Source of the DNA: Corynebacterium sp. SCR221107
Lineage (GTDB): Bacteria > Actinomycetota > Actinomycetes > Mycobacteriales > Mycobacteriaceae
NCBI RefSeq assembly: GCF_027886475.1
Contig: NZ_CP115670.1
Location: forward strand, 1,612,001 to 1,676,000
DNA length: 64,000 nt
Direction: 5' to 3'
A program made the position numbers and the translations under genes. Of this stretch, positions 39,742 to 50,041 are shown one piece after another (positions within the stretch are counted from its first letter, which is position 1; each line of letters starts with the position of its first letter). The notes below the pieces were generated by a model. It was not told the DNA's origin. It saw nothing but the letters and a program-made list of their open reading frames with translations, and ran no database searches.

Positions 39742-39861
39742 GCCATAGGGTTTTCCCACAGGAATTCCCTTTTCAGACTTGATTTCTAACTTCATTCGAA
39801 GCAGTACTCATGCTTCACCCACTCACATATCCACCGATCGAAGCCATCGAAGGGAGCACTC

Positions 39862-40434
39862 ATGCCGGTTGTGAGCAACGCCGAGCTCAACTCACGTCGC
39901 AATGAGATCCTAGAAGGTGCTCGTAAATGCTTCGCGGAACACGGATTCGAGGGGGCTACCGTGCGCCGGCTGGAAGAAGCAACCGGCAAGTCTCGCGGTG
40001 CTATCTTTCACCACTTCGGCGACAAAGAGAACCTCTTTCTGGCGCTTGCCCGCGAGGATGCTGCTCGTATGGCCGAGGTGGTCGCCGACAACGGCCTCGT
40101 GGAAGTCATGAGGGACATGCTTGCCCACCCAGAACGCTATGACTGGCTTGCCACCCGGCTTGAGATTACGAAGATGCTGCGCACCGATCCGGTTTTTCGC
40201 GCAAAGTGGCAGGCCCATCAAAAGGTACTCGACGAGGCCGTCATGCGCCGCTTGGAATCCAACGCTAAGCGCGGTTCCATGCGCAGCGATGTACCCATCA
40301 GCGTCCTGCACACCTATCTCGAGGTGGTCATGGATGGCTTTATCACCCGTCTCGCCTCAGGCGCGCCCACCGAGGAACTAGAGGCAGTACTCACTCTGGT
40401 TGAAAGTAGTGTTCGCGCAAGCGTTCACTCCTAG
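39862..40434 (+). CDS. acnR: TetR-family repressor of aconitase
   Basis: A 190-residue TetR regulator. The N-terminal helix-turn-helix is ATVRRLEEATGKSRGAIFHHFGDKENLF (about residues 33-60), followed by an all-helical ligand domain. It is located directly downstream of acn, and the matching operator stands before acn. In C. glutamicum this protein represses acn and senses citrate with Mg2+. Confidence 0.96.
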   Translation: MPVVSNAELNSRRNEILEGARKCFAEHGFEGATVRRLEEATGKSRGAIFHHFGDKENLFLALAREDAARMAEVVADNGLVEVMRDMLAHPERYDWLATRLEITKMLRTDPVFRAKWQAHQKVLDEAVMRRLESNAKRGSMRSDVPISVLHTYLEVVMDGFITRLASGAPTEELEAVLTLVESSVRASVHS

Positions 40435-40627
40435 CGAGCCACTGAGCACAAGACACCTTCCTCGAACAAGCTGACGGAATTATCCCCAGTATCAGGTTTC
40501 AAAAAACCACACCACAAGCGAAAACATCAGTTTTTCATGCTGCCCTCTTTACCTGCATAAAGGCAGCGAACACGTTCTTTTGTGCCAATTTTCACAACTT
40601 TAGCCTTTATTACTAAGATTTCTCTTT

Positions 40628-41347
40628 ATGGTCAATATCCTGCTTGTTTCTCCTCGCACCGGCGAGGATATCGCTGCTGCTGAATACGCTGATGTCTTAA
40701 AGGCCACCGGCCTTTCCGCTCACCAGCTCACCCAGCGAATGCTCGACGATGAGACCAAGCAGGTGGGCAATACCGGCGAGTTCAGCGGAATCATTGTCGG
40801 CGGCAGCCCATTGCTTGTGACCAGCGAAGAATACTCTGCGTGGCAACACAAGGTCCACGAGGAGCTCAACTCCCTGCTGGAGATCCCAAAGCCAACCTTC
40901 TTCCTCTGCTTTGGCAACACGCTTGTGGCACATCTGAATGGGGGCCAGATTAATCGGGAATTTGCCGAAGATTCTGGAGCAACCGTGGTTCAGTTGACTG
41001 AGGCTGGCAAGACCGATCGCCTCACCAAGGGCCTTCCTGACGAATTCCTTGCTTTGACTGGACACACGGAAAACGCCGTGACCACCGGGCGCGGTGCACA
41101 ACTGTTGGCTTCGGGTCCTTCGTGCCCAGTGCAGATCGTGCGTGCCAATGAGACCTCATGGGCATGCCAATTCCACGCCGAGATGGATGCCGCGGCTATG
41201 AAGACCCGCATGGATTTCTATTTTGACTACGGGTATTTTTCTCCTGACGAGTACGACTCCATCCTGTCTGAGATCAATAAGCACGATTATGATCCAGCCC
41301 ACCAGGTATTACGCAATTTCGTCGATATCGCGGCTGGTATCCGTTAG
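40628..41347 (+). CDS. Class I glutamine amidotransferase-like protein
   Basis: A 239-residue GATase1-fold protein. The candidate nucleophile is the Cys in PTFFLCFGNTLVAHLNGG (about residue 99), in the right place although the flanking GxCxG pattern is changed (L-C-F-G). The catalytic His-Glu pair is CQFHAEMD near residue 180. No synthetase domain is attached and no partner gene is adjacent. It lies after acnR as in other corynebacteria, which suggests a conserved but unknown role. Confidence 0.8.
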   Translation: MVNILLVSPRTGEDIAAAEYADVLKATGLSAHQLTQRMLDDETKQVGNTGEFSGIIVGGSPLLVTSEEYSAWQHKVHEELNSLLEIPKPTFFLCFGNTLVAHLNGGQINREFAEDSGATVVQLTEAGKTDRLTKGLPDEFLALTGHTENAVTTGRGAQLLASGPSCPVQIVRANETSWACQFHAEMDAAAMKTRMDFYFDYGYFSPDEYDSILSEINKHDYDPAHQVLRNFVDIAAGIR

Positions 41348-42065
41348 CCACCTGCCACGGATTGATAGGCCCGCAGGTAGCGCGCGGTGATGATCTTTTG
41401 CCCCAGTCTAGCCACCGGGCTTAGCAGTCTGGCTGGCCGCCAGGCCGTATTCGAAATGGATGCCACACAAACTTCGACGCGGTCATCGCGGTCGAGGCTG
41501 ATGATAAAGGCTTCTTCCCCGTTTTCGATGTGACGCCGCAGGGTGCCGTAGACGAATACGTAGGCCGCCTTGAGGCCAAGCCCCAATTCGCTCAACTTCG
41601 TCACGTGACTATCCAAGGGCGCCACCAGCGCCATCTGGTACGCGCGACAACTCTTCTTTCGCACCCGCCAGGCAATCGTCGTAAAGCAAGGTATCGACGG
41701 GGATGCTGCACGCATTAAAAATAGGCCCCCACCGCAGCCGAACCAGGCTGCCCTCCCGTGATGCCTGGAACCCGGCGCCGCGGTGCACGTCAAGACGCCG
41801 GTGCGCCGCCACCACCCGCAGGAAGCAGTCACGCCCCCCAGCCCACCTCTATGCGCGAGATGGCACTGGTGTACTCTGTGGCCGGCAGTGGCAAATCCAG
41901 TGCCACAGCAAGACTCGACAACACGAGTTCCCGTGGGTAGGTCAAGGAATAAAAGGGGCTCACCACACCAACCTTAAGTCTCCGACCAACGCACCGCACC
42001 CATTCACTTGCCATTTTGTCCAAGAAAGCAACTAACGCCTGCACAGTTCGCTCAGGGTCTGTCAT
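41344..42065 (-). pseudogene. DUF1990-family gene, frameshifted
   Basis: Three reading frames of the minus strand together show the DUF1990 pattern. The first has SLTYPREL...LPLPATEYTSAISRIEVGWG. The second has HRRLDVHRGAGFQ...LVRLRWGPIFNACSI. The third has FVYGTLRRHIENGEEAFI...ARLGQKIITARYLRAY. Frames one and two join exactly if one base is removed from the G6 run (C6 at 41834-41839 on the plus strand). The second shift lies between about 41610 and 41700. The family is of unknown function. The start, at MTDPERT (42065) or MASEW (42014), is uncertain. Confidence 0.7.
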
Positions 42066-42117
42066 ATGGTCACGCCAAGATGAATCACTTGCCTGTCGTG
42101 GCGTAACATGAGAAAAC

Positions 42118-42387
42118 ATGTTTGCCATTATGACCGTCACGGGTGTTGACCACACTGGAATCATCGCTGCCGTATCCACCGCATGTGCGGAGCTGAACGT
42201 TAATATTCACAACGTCGCCCAGACACTGATGGGTGAGTACTTCACCATGATCCTGCATGTCGCCTTCGATGAGAAGGAAGTCGATATCGCGACAATCCAA
42301 AAGCGCATGGACGAGGTCGGCGAGAAGGAAGCGCTGGTCATCCGCATCCAATCGCAGGCCATCTTCGACGCGATGAACGTCATCTAA
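42118..42387 (+). CDS. ACT-domain protein
   Basis: An 89-residue stand-alone ACT domain: FAIMTVTGVDHTGIIAAVSTACAELNVNIHNVAQTL is the canonical beta-alpha-beta ligand-binding unit. It is followed after 18 bp by a UPF0210 gene, the usual partner. It is thought to bind an amino acid, but its target is unknown. Confidence 0.92.
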   Translation: MFAIMTVTGVDHTGIIAAVSTACAELNVNIHNVAQTLMGEYFTMILHVAFDEKEVDIATIQKRMDEVGEKEALVIRIQSQAIFDAMNVI

Positions 42388-42405
42388 GCGAGGCCAGCGA
42401 AACCA

Positions 42406-43770
42406 ATGACGATTCAACACTCCACCTCGAACATCCTCGAGACCATTGCGATGATCGAGAAGTATCGCCTCGACATCCGCACCGTCACCATGGGAATCAG
42501 CCTGCTGGACTGCATCCGCGGCTCCCTGGAAGAAACCTGCGACGCGATCTACGACAAGATCACCACCAAGGCGGCCAACCTCGTGTCCGAATGCGAGGGC
42601 ATCGAGCGCGAGCTCGGCATCCCGATCGTGAACAAGCGAATCTCGGTGACCCCGATCGCACTTATCGCCCAGTCCGTCGAGGGCTCACCCGTCGAGATCG
42701 CCAAGGCGCTTGACCGCGCGGCCAAGGCCGTGGGCGTGAACTTCATCGGTGGCTACTCCGCCCTCGTGGAAAAGGGCATCACCCCCGGTGACGAGCGGCT
42801 CATCCGCTCCATCCCCGAGGCACTGACGGTCACCGATGTGGTCTGCTCCTCGGTCAACATCGGTTCCTCGCGCGCAGGCATCAACATGGACGCCGTACGT
42901 ACGATGGGCCAGGTTATCAAGGAGGCCGCCGAACTCACCAAGGACAACTCCGCCATCGCCTGTGCGAAGCTCGTGGTCTTCGCCAACGCCGTGGGCGATA
43001 ACCCGTTTATGGCCGGCGCCTTCCACGGCGTCGAGGAGGCCGACTGCGTGGTCAGCGTCGGCGTCTCCGGCCCCGGCGTGGTCAACCGCGCACTCGGCGA
43101 TCTCGATGGCGCTTCCCTCAACGAGGTGGCCGAGGCCATCAAGAAGGCCGCCTTCAAGATCACCCGCGCTGGCCAGTTGGTGGGCACCATGGCCTCGGAG
43201 CGACTCGGAGTGCCTTTCGGCATCGTCGACCTCTCGCTGGCCCCCACCGCGGAGCTGGGTGATTCCGTTGCCCACATCATGGAGCACATGGGCCTTGCCC
43301 AAGTGGGCACCCACGGCACCACCGCGGCTCTCGCGCTGCTCAACGACGCCGTGAAGAAGGGCGGCATGATGGCCTGCTCGCGTGTGGGCGGCTTGTCCGG
43401 CTCCTTCATTCCCGTCTCGGAGGACAAGGGCATGATCGACTCGGTGCGTGCGGGAAATATCTCCATCGAGAAGCTCGAGGCGATGACGGCGATTTGCTCT
43501 GTCGGCCTGGACATGATCGCCATCCCTGGGGACACTTCCGCCGAGCTCATCTCCGGCATGATCGCCGACGAGGCGGCCATCGGTGTGATGAACCATAAGA
43601 CTACCGCGGTGCGTGTCATCCCTGTGCCCGACACCAAGCCCGGCGACGAGGTCAACTTTGGCGGCCTGCTTGGCTATGCCCCAGTCATCCCCGTTTCCAC
43701 CGTGGACAACTCCGAATTTATCCACCGTGGCGGCTTCATCCCCGCCCCCGTGCACGGCTTCCGCAACTAG
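42406..43770 (+). CDS. UPF0210 / PFL-like (DUF711) protein
   Basis: A 454-residue cytoplasmic protein of the UPF0210 family, related in fold to pyruvate formate-lyase proteins. Characteristic runs are [17 protein letters not shown] at the N-terminus, [19 protein letters not shown], and the C-terminal [13 protein letters not shown]. It lacks the glycyl-radical loop of true PFL. Forms an operon with the ACT gene; the biochemical role is not established. Confidence 0.93.
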   Translation: MTIQHSTSNILETIAMIEKYRLDIRTVTMGISLLDCIRGSLEETCDAIYDKITTKAANLVSECEGIERELGIPIVNKRISVTPIALIAQSVEGSPVEIAKALDRAAKAVGVNFIGGYSALVEKGITPGDERLIRSIPEALTVTDVVCSSVNIGSSRAGINMDAVRTMGQVIKEAAELTKDNSAIACAKLVVFANAVGDNPFMAGAFHGVEEADCVVSVGVSGPGVVNRALGDLDGASLNEVAEAIKKAAFKITRAGQLVGTMASERLGVPFGIVDLSLAPTAELGDSVAHIMEHMGLAQVGTHGTTAALALLNDAVKKGGMMACSRVGGLSGSFIPVSEDKGMIDSVRAGNISIEKLEAMTAICSVGLDMIAIPGDTSAELISGMIADEAAIGVMNHKTTAVRVIPVPDTKPGDEVNFGGLLGYAPVIPVSTVDNSEFIHRGGFIPAPVHGFRN

Positions 43771-43784
43771 CGCAGCCTTGAAGC

Positions 43785-43838
43785 TTCAAAGGCCCTGCGC
43801 CACACCTTAGATTTGGTGTGTGAGGCAGGGCCTTTGAA
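43785..43838. terminator. Bidirectional terminator after UPF0210 gene
   Basis: TTCAAAGGCCCTG pairs with CAGGGCCTTTGAA, with an inner ACACC/GGTGT stem, located between two convergent genes. Confidence 0.88.
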
Positions 43839-43859
43839 TATGCCGCCAATGCAGGCAGC

Positions 43860-44510
43860 CTAGCTTATATCTTGCGAAGGCAGCGTCCTAACGTGCTGAA
43901 TTCCTTCAGCTCGGCGTGTTCGCTGCTTGCCGACGTACCTACGGTAGCGGTAGACCAGCCAAACCAGGGGCGCGACCGCTATTACCAGCACTGCGATTAC
44001 CAACGCCGGGGCAAACACCGCCGCAAAGCTCAGGGACGCCGACACGACATCTTCCGCCGTTGAGACTACCGGGGCGCCCACCCCAAGGGTTGTGGCATTG
44101 ACGGCCGGGCGGGCGGTGGTCTTCAGCAGGTGCATCACAAGGGCCATGACGAATCCAATGCCAAGCATGAGCCAGGTCTTCGGTTCGGCAAACACACTCG
44201 AGGAGTTTACGGTCTCCTCCGCGAAGGCCGATGCGAACATGAGCCCGCCAGAGGTCGGCCTAATGAGGGTCTGGATGATGTCGTTGACTGAGTCGATGGC
44301 GGGCACCTTGTCCGCAACGATCTCGATGAGCAATAAGACTCCGACGATGCCAAGCAGGATCGGATCAGTCAGCCACAGCCACCCCTCGGGCAGGCTGACA
44401 AAGTCCGTGTACCGGGCCAGCAGCCCGTACACAAGCAACGGAATGTAGGCGTTGAGGCCGGAGGCAGTGGCCAAACCGATAGCGGTTGAGATTCCCATAA
44501 GGAAAGTCAA
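43860..44510 (-). CDS. DUF4126-family membrane protein
   Basis: A 216-residue polytopic membrane protein with five or six hydrophobic segments. The family N-terminus is visible as IGLATASGLNAYIPLLVYGLLARY, with KVPAIDSVNDIIQTLIRPTSGGLMFA in the middle and a basic C-terminus (YRYRRYVGKQRTRR). A TTG at 44510 has AGGGGA upstream; an ATG at 44498 is the alternative start. One copy of the recurrent word (GCTTGCCGACG, 43925-43935) lies inside its 3' end. Function unknown. Confidence 0.85.
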   Translation of the reverse strand: MTFLMGISTAIGLATASGLNAYIPLLVYGLLARYTDFVSLPEGWLWLTDPILLGIVGVLLLIEIVADKVPAIDSVNDIIQTLIRPTSGGLMFASAFAEETVNSSSVFAEPKTWLMLGIGFVMALVMHLLKTTARPAVNATTLGVGAPVVSTAEDVVSASLSFAAVFAPALVIAVLVIAVAPLVWLVYRYRRYVGKQRTRRAEGIQHVRTLPSQDIS

Positions 44511-44560
44511 TCACAAGTCCCCTGCATAGACCTACACCCGCATAGCTTCGGTGGAGCAAG

Positions 44561-44869
44561 CTACTGAGCGTGGTCCTTCTTCTTGATGCCGCCGACGAGG
44601 AATGCCAGCGGGCCGAAGGTACCAACGACGCTGGTAACCACGCCCCATACTACCTTCGAACCGCGGATGCGTTCCTTAGGTAAGTGGTAGAGGAAATGCC
44701 AGGCCGTTGCCTTCAGCGCCAGATCGATCGGCACCGCCACGGTAATGATCTTCCTTTGGCGATCGGTCAGGTCGCTCCACTTCTTGTGGCCGCCCTTGTG
44801 GCGACAGTGGCACTTGCCCCCGCAGCACTTATTTTTCTTATTGCCAGCAGATTTTTTCGAACACTTCAT
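44561..44869 (-). CDS. Cys/His/Lys-rich small membrane protein
   Basis: A 102-residue protein. The first 30 residues are an unusual basic, cysteine-rich segment with KNKCCGGKCHCRHKGGHKK, a plausible metal-binding tail. Then comes a region resembling PLD-nuclease N-terminal (PLDc_N) membrane domains: WSDLTDRQRKIITVAVPIDLALKATAW, KVVWGVVTSVVGTFGPLAFLVGG, with two membrane segments. No phospholipase HKD motif follows. Function not known. Confidence 0.75.
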   Translation of the reverse strand: MKCSKKSAGNKKNKCCGGKCHCRHKGGHKKWSDLTDRQRKIITVAVPIDLALKATAWHFLYHLPKERIRGSKVVWGVVTSVVGTFGPLAFLVGGIKKKDHAQ

Positions 44870-45152
44870 GCCACCGATTCTACACCGTGACCACTCCGAA
44901 GATTCGGGAACTGCGCCAGCATGGACAGCACGTCAACTTACGTGGGTCTCCGCCCTTCACACCTGGTGTGCTGGTGAAGGTCGTGCTAAAGGCCACGAGA
45001 CACGCGAGTACTTAAAAAGCGCCCGACACCTCCCCGCGCTAGTGGCCCTCGGCGCAAGATATGGCGTGGGCGACGATTGCAGGCGCTGCGCGGGTTATTG
45101 CGGGCAAAACGGCTGAAATTGGCGCCGATTAGCTGCGCTTTTGTAGGTTGCG
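44870..45152. other. Gap with no recognised gene
   Basis: 283 bp between a small membrane protein and the ABC-F gene. A plus-strand frame stays open to 45116 and ends with two Cys pairs (DDCRRCAGYCGQ), but it has no ribosome site and no family match that I recognise. I see no hairpin or operator. Confidence 0.4.
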
Positions 45153-46784
45153 TTAGGCAAGCTCGACGATTTCCATATAGGAGTCATTCCATAGATCCTC
45201 GTCGCCGTCGGGAAGCACGATGACGCGCTCCGGCTCGAGAGCGCGCACAGCGCCGGGATCGTGAGTCACCAAAACGACGGCACCCTTGTAGGTACGCAAG
45301 GCATCGAGGACCTGTTCGCGGGAGACCGGATCCAAGTTGTTGGTGGGCTCGTCGAGCAGCAGGACATTGGCGCGCGAGCTCACCAGCGCAGCCAGCGCAA
45401 GGCGTGTCTTCTCACCACCGGAGAGGGTGCCAGCGGGCTGGTCGAGCTGTTCCCCAGAAAACATAAACGCACCCAGCAGGCCGCGCAGGTCCTGCTCACC
45501 TGCCTCGGGGCAGGCTTCGATGGTGTTTTCCCACACGGACTTGTTGGGGTCGATGGTGTCGTGTTCCTGGGCGAAGTAACCGATTTTGAGGCCGTGGCCG
45601 GTAACGATTCCGCCTTCGCCGTCGGTGCGTTCCACGCCCGCCAAGAGCTTCAGCAGCGTCGTCTTGCCCGCGCCGTTGAAGCCGAGCACCACCACGCGCG
45701 AGCCCTTGTCGATGGCCAAGTCGACACCGGCGAAGACCTCCAGCGAGCCGTACATTTTGGTCAGCCCCTTGGCAAAAAGCGGGGTCTTGCCGCACGGAGC
45801 CGGCTCCGGGAAGGAGATGTGGGCTACGCGATCGGCCACGCGGACCTCATCGAGGCTGCCCATCATGCGTTCCGCACGGGCGAGCATCTGCTTGGCGGCG
45901 GCGGCTTTGGTGGCCTTCGCACCCAAACGCGCGGCCTGGTCGCGCAACGCGGACGCTTTCTTCTCCGCGTTGGCGCGTTCCCTGCGGCGCCGTGCCTCAT
46001 CGGTTGCGCGGGCGTCCTTGTACTTAGCGAAGCTCATGTTGTACACATCGGCCTCCGCACGCACGGCATCCAAGAACCACACCTTGTTGCACACGGCGTC
46101 AAGCAGTTCCACGTCGTGGGAAATCATGATGAGCCCGCCCTCGTGCTTGGAAAGGAAGTCGCGCAGCCAGGTGATGGAATCGGCATCCAGGTGGTTGGTC
46201 GGCTCGTCAAGCAGCAAGGTGGTCTGGGACTTTCCGGAACCGGCCGAGGCGGCAAAGAGGATCTGGGCCAACTCCACGCGGCGGCGCTGTCCGCCGGACA
46301 GCGTCTTGAGTGGCTGGTCCAAAATGCGCGCGGGCAAACCCAAATTGTCGCAAATCTGGGCGCATTCGCTGGCTGCCTCATAGCCGCCGAGTTGGTGGTA
46401 GCGCTCCTCCAGCCGGGAGTACTTCTTGATCGCGGCGTTGCGCTTGCGCTCGTCCTCGGTGGTCTCCATAATTTCTTGCTGGCGCTCCATATTGCGCTGG
46501 ATGGAGTCCAGCCCGCGGGCGGAAAGCACACGGTCGCGGGCGGTTTGCTCAATGTTTCCCTCGCGAGAGTCCTGGGGCAGGTAGCCGATCTCCCCGCTGC
46601 GGGTAACCGAGCCAGCATACGGTTCGGTCTCCCCCGCCAGGATGCGCATCGTTGTGGTCTTGCCTGCACCGTTGCGGCCAACGAGTCCGATGCGATCGCC
46701 TGGTTGCACCCTTAAGTGTTGCCCTGGAGCATGAAGGAGGGTGCGGGCACCGACGCGAACTTCGAAATCATTGGTCACAATCAC
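45153..46784 (-). CDS. ABC-F family ATP-binding protein
   Basis: A 543-residue cytoplasmic protein with two ABC ATPase domains and no membrane part. Domain 1: Walker A GRNGAGKTTT, signature LSGGQRRR, Walker B LLLDEPTNHLD. Domain 2: Walker A GFNGAGKTT, LSGGEKTR, LLLDEPTNNLD. A charged linker lies between them (about residues 235-310). ABC-F proteins act on the ribosome, in translation or in antibiotic protection; this one matches mycobacterial Rv1473 by context near acn. I chose the GTG at 46784 (VIVTNDFEV), a GTG at 46778 being the alternative; further upstream the frame is not conserved-looking. Confidence 0.92.
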   Translation of the reverse strand: MIVTNDFEVRVGARTLLHAPGQHLRVQPGDRIGLVGRNGAGKTTTMRILAGETEPYAGSVTRSGEIGYLPQDSREGNIEQTARDRVLSARGLDSIQRNMERQQEIMETTEDERKRNAAIKKYSRLEERYHQLGGYEAASECAQICDNLGLPARILDQPLKTLSGGQRRRVELAQILFAASAGSGKSQTTLLLDEPTNHLDADSITWLRDFLSKHEGGLIMISHDVELLDAVCNKVWFLDAVRAEADVYNMSFAKYKDARATDEARRRRERANAEKKASALRDQAARLGAKATKAAAAKQMLARAERMMGSLDEVRVADRVAHISFPEPAPCGKTPLFAKGLTKMYGSLEVFAGVDLAIDKGSRVVVLGFNGAGKTTLLKLLAGVERTDGEGGIVTGHGLKIGYFAQEHDTIDPNKSVWENTIEACPEAGEQDLRGLLGAFMFSGEQLDQPAGTLSGGEKTRLALAALVSSRANVLLLDEPTNNLDPVSREQVLDALRTYKGAVVLVTHDPGAVRALEPERVIVLPDGDEDLWNDSYMEIVELA

Positions 46785-46821
46785 AAACAGCCACCTTAGC
46801 AGATACAACTTCGGTTCTTTT

Positions 46822-46866
46822 GCTTGCCGACGCCCACAGGTTGCAGGCCGTTAGGCGTCGGAAAGC
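46822..46866. repeat. Perfectly paired recurrent-word hairpin
   Basis: GCTTGCCGACGCC (46822-46834) and GGCGTCGGAAAGC (46854-46866) form a 13-bp inverted repeat with one non-complementary position around a 19-nt loop, preceded by TTTT. It lies in the 114-bp gap upstream of the ABC-F start. It is the clearest evidence that the word can be arranged as a hairpin. Confidence 0.85.
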
Positions 46867-46898
46867 ACGGCGGTAGGCACGTTGTTCGGCGCCTGTAA

Positions 46899-49264
46899 TT
46901 ACCCGGATAGACGAGCCAGCGCGCTGCGGATCTTTGCCACATTCTCTGGCTGCGCCACCAATTGATGGGCAAGCTCGGCGCTGCGCCGATACAGCTCGGG
47001 CTCGGATGCCTGCGGCTTGGATACATCGCCGGTAAAAAGCCGCGCCAACGCCATCACGCTTCCGCGATCGGCGCCGTCGAAGCCCTCGGCGAACCACCTG
47101 GTGGCTAGCTTTGGCGCCGAACGCATGTCCAAGGCTACGACTGCAGGTTGTGGCGGGCGATAATCAATGCTTAAGTCCCAAGCAAGCCGCACGGCCGCTT
47201 CGAACACCAGCTGCCCACTTGCCACGATCTGGTCGGCGTCGGTCAGCAGTCCCAACTCCCAGGCCGGATATGCCCCGCGCGCCGGGGTGGCCTCGGCCGA
47301 AAAGGCAAGGGCCACCGCAATGGCATCCGTTCGTCCCTGCTGCTGCTAACGGATGACCTGCTGGATGGGCCCGCCCCACCCGGCAAACAAACCAACCTCA
47401 CGCTCGGGAAATCCAATCTTGGTATCCCACTGCACCACCGCGGCATCGCAATGCAGCTTCAGCTCCGCTCCGCCGCCCAAGGCAAATCCTTCGAGCGCGG
47501 CGACCACCGGCACCGGAGCATATTTCAGCCGCTGCAAGGCCGCGATGCCCCGCTCGATGAATCCGGATTCGCCAGCTACCTTGGGTGCGGACGATGCTGT
47601 GGTGCCGGCAGCAGGGGTGGACTTCGCTTGACCGGTGCTGCCACCGGCCGCAATCTCCCCAAGAATCTTCAGATCAGCACCGGCGGAGAAAACCCCTGGC
47701 CGACGGTTGGCAATGACCAGCGCCCGGAAGCGGCCTTCCTCGGCAAGCTCACAAGCAGCCTCGACGGCGCTGAGAACCCCCGCGGTGATGGTGCCCAGCT
47801 TCGTTGTGAGCAGGAGTATTCCAACCTCTCCCTCCAACACAATGCTCGAATCCTCATTCATGTACAGCGCATCGTCGACGGAGAGCTGGGCTGCGCTGCG
47901 CACCTGGGCACCGGGAGATCGCGCGCTCACCTCACCTTTGGAGCTGAGGACAGAACTAGGCTCGGGATAAAAGCCGCCGGCCTTCATAGCCTGTGTGAGC
48001 AATGGCGGCATCGCCAGCTCCCGTTCGCCGGGCTTTGTTTGGTTGTAGTCGTTGATCAGTTGAGCCACGGTATCTAGGCCGAGGCCATCTGCTAGGGCAA
48101 AAGGCCCCTTTTTCCAGCCATAGCCCAGCTGCAAGGAAACGTCGATGTCCTCGACTGTAGTGGCGATTTCTTCTGCGACTTCGCAGCAATACACCAGGGT
48201 GGTGAGGAATACGTCGCGGGCACACCGGCCAGCGACAAAGTCTTCTTGGAGCAGCTCCGAGAGCTGTTTTCTTCCTTGGCCCGCATGGCGCTCATCGACG
48301 CGCCGATAGTGAAGCTTATCTGGGGTACTAAAGTCGATGACTTCCCCGCTGCCACGGTAGAAGCCGGAATCTCCGGTGCGTCCGGTGAGGCCGCGTTCGA
48401 TAAGTTCAGCAAATATTTCGTTGTTTGCTATGTTGAATCGCCGGTACGCATCATGGGCACCGACTGCACTGGGGGTTGAGCCCCACACGTCGGGGACGAG
48501 CTGCAATCCAACGTAGTCGAAGAGCCCAAAGTTCCGGTGCGTGGAACCCCGAATGGTCGCGCGGCCACGGCGTCGGAAAGCTCAAGGGGAATGCCCTCGT
48601 CGAGGGCGATCGACGCCGCCGCGGCCATCCATAGATTACCGACGCGATTGGCGATGAAACCCGGGGTATCGCGGCACACGAGCGTGTGCTTACCCAATTG
48701 CTGGTCAAGCACCGTTCGAAGCCAGGCGCCAACCGCTGGATCATTGTCAGGGCCCACGACGAGCTCGACCAGCTTCGTGCCCCGTGGAGGATTGAAGAAG
48801 TGTGTGATGAAGAACCGTCTTTTCATCGACGCACCCATCTGACTATTCAGGGTATCCAATGGGATTGTGGAGGTGTTCGAGGAGATCACCGTGCTTTCGC
48901 CCAGGTGAGGTTCGAGCGCGGCGTAGAGGGCGAGCTTGGCGTCCACATTTTCATAAATGGCTTCAATCACCCAGTCGGCATTGCTAACCGCCTCGAGGTC
49001 GTCTTCCGTGTTTCCCACCGTGATATTGTCGGCGAAACTCGGGTGGGTAAAGCCCTTTCGCTTGATTTGGATATCACGCCCCGCCGCAGCACGGGCATTG
49101 CGATCGGGAGTAGCGCTGGCCACATCCAATAGACAAACCTTCGCCCCCGTGCTGGCGAGCAATGCCGCGATTCCGGAGCCCATTGAGCCGGACCCGATAA
49201 CCACTGCCTTTCTCACAGGCTTTTCAAGAAGAGGCACTGGAACTGGTGCTGTTGGAGGTGTCAC
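46899..49264 (-). pseudogene. Bifunctional 3-hydroxyacyl-CoA dehydrogenase/enoyl-CoA hydratase, broken
   Basis: Together three open stretches equal one FadB-type protein of about 788 codons: NAD-binding dehydrogenase (IGSGSMGSGIAALLA), its C-terminal part, then enoyl-CoA hydratase (SAGADLKIL, ALEGFALGGGAELKLHCDA). Lesion 1 is a one-base deletion around 48510-48525, where ARPFGVPRTGTLG must change frame to continue as FDYVGLQLVPDVWGS. Lesion 2 is an in-frame TAG at 47346-47348, after which the hydratase continues unchanged in the same frame (QQQGRTDAIAVALAFSAE). It follows a truncated thiolase by 3 bp. Both lesions look recent; a sequencing error could explain the frameshift but not easily both. 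Confidence 0.85.
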
Positions 49265-49267
49265 GGC

Positions 49268-50041
49268 CTAAACCCCCTCAATGACAAGCGCAATGCCTTG
49301 ACCCCCGCCGATACACATGGTGATCAGTCCGTAGCGGATGGAGTTTCGCCGCATGTGGTGCAAAGCCTTGACTGTCAGGATCACTCCCGCCGCGCCGACC
49401 GGGTGCCCGAGCGCGATCGCGCCACCAAGCGGATTGACGATTTCCGGATCGAGGTTCAGCGCGCGGGAAACCGCCAACGCCTGGGCGGCGAAGGCCTCGT
49501 TCGATTCGATCACCCCGATGTCCGAGAGCTGAAGGCCGGCTGCCGCCAATGCCTTAGGCACCGCCGGGATGGGCCCGAGTCCCATGAGGTGAGGGGGCAC
49601 GCCCGCTACTGCCCAGGAGACGACACGGGCCAGCGGCTTGAGCCCTTCGCGCTCGACCGCCGAACGAGAGGCAAGCAACACCGCTGCAGCACCGTCGTTG
49701 ATGCCCGACGCGTTTCCTGCAGTCACCGTTCCTTGGCTTTGAAAGGCCGGAGGCAGCGCCGCGAGCTTATCAAGTGTTGTCGCGCGCGGGTGCTCGTCGG
49801 TATCAAACACCGTCGTGCCGTTCTTTGTGTTCAAGGTAACGGGAGCGATTTCTTCGGCAAATAGTCTCGCCTCGATCGCTTCTAGTGTCCGTGACTGACT
49901 CGTGGCTGCGCACAGGTCCTGATCTTCGCGCGAGATTCCGTGCTCGCGGGCGATGTTTTCGGCGGTGACACCCATGTGACCGCTTCCGAATGGACAGTGC
50001 AAGGTTCCCAATAGCCAGTCACTGACGGTTCCGTCACCCAT
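49268..50041 (-). pseudogene. Thiolase (acetyl-CoA acyltransferase), 5'-truncated
   Basis: Encodes 257 residues that align with the C-terminal two-thirds of a thiolase: GSGHMGVTAENIA, NEAFAAQALAVSRALN, GGAIALGHPVGAAG and MCIGGGQG. The N-terminal third, including the acyl-accepting cysteine, is missing; the frame begins at a Met that is internal in normal thiolases (RMGD). The break lies near 50045, exactly where a divergent CoA-transferase frame begins. It cannot be catalytically active. Confidence 0.85.

Noticed and set aside
44745..45116. 123-codon plus-strand frame with Cys pairs
   Set aside because: It overlaps the opposite gene, lacks a ribosome site and start in the free part, and matches no family I recognise.
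46822..46866. Recurrent-word hairpins as ordinary terminators
   Set aside because: The T-run lies before, not after, the stem in the reading direction of nearby genes in several cases, and true terminators are separately present beside the pairs at 63046 and 63354.
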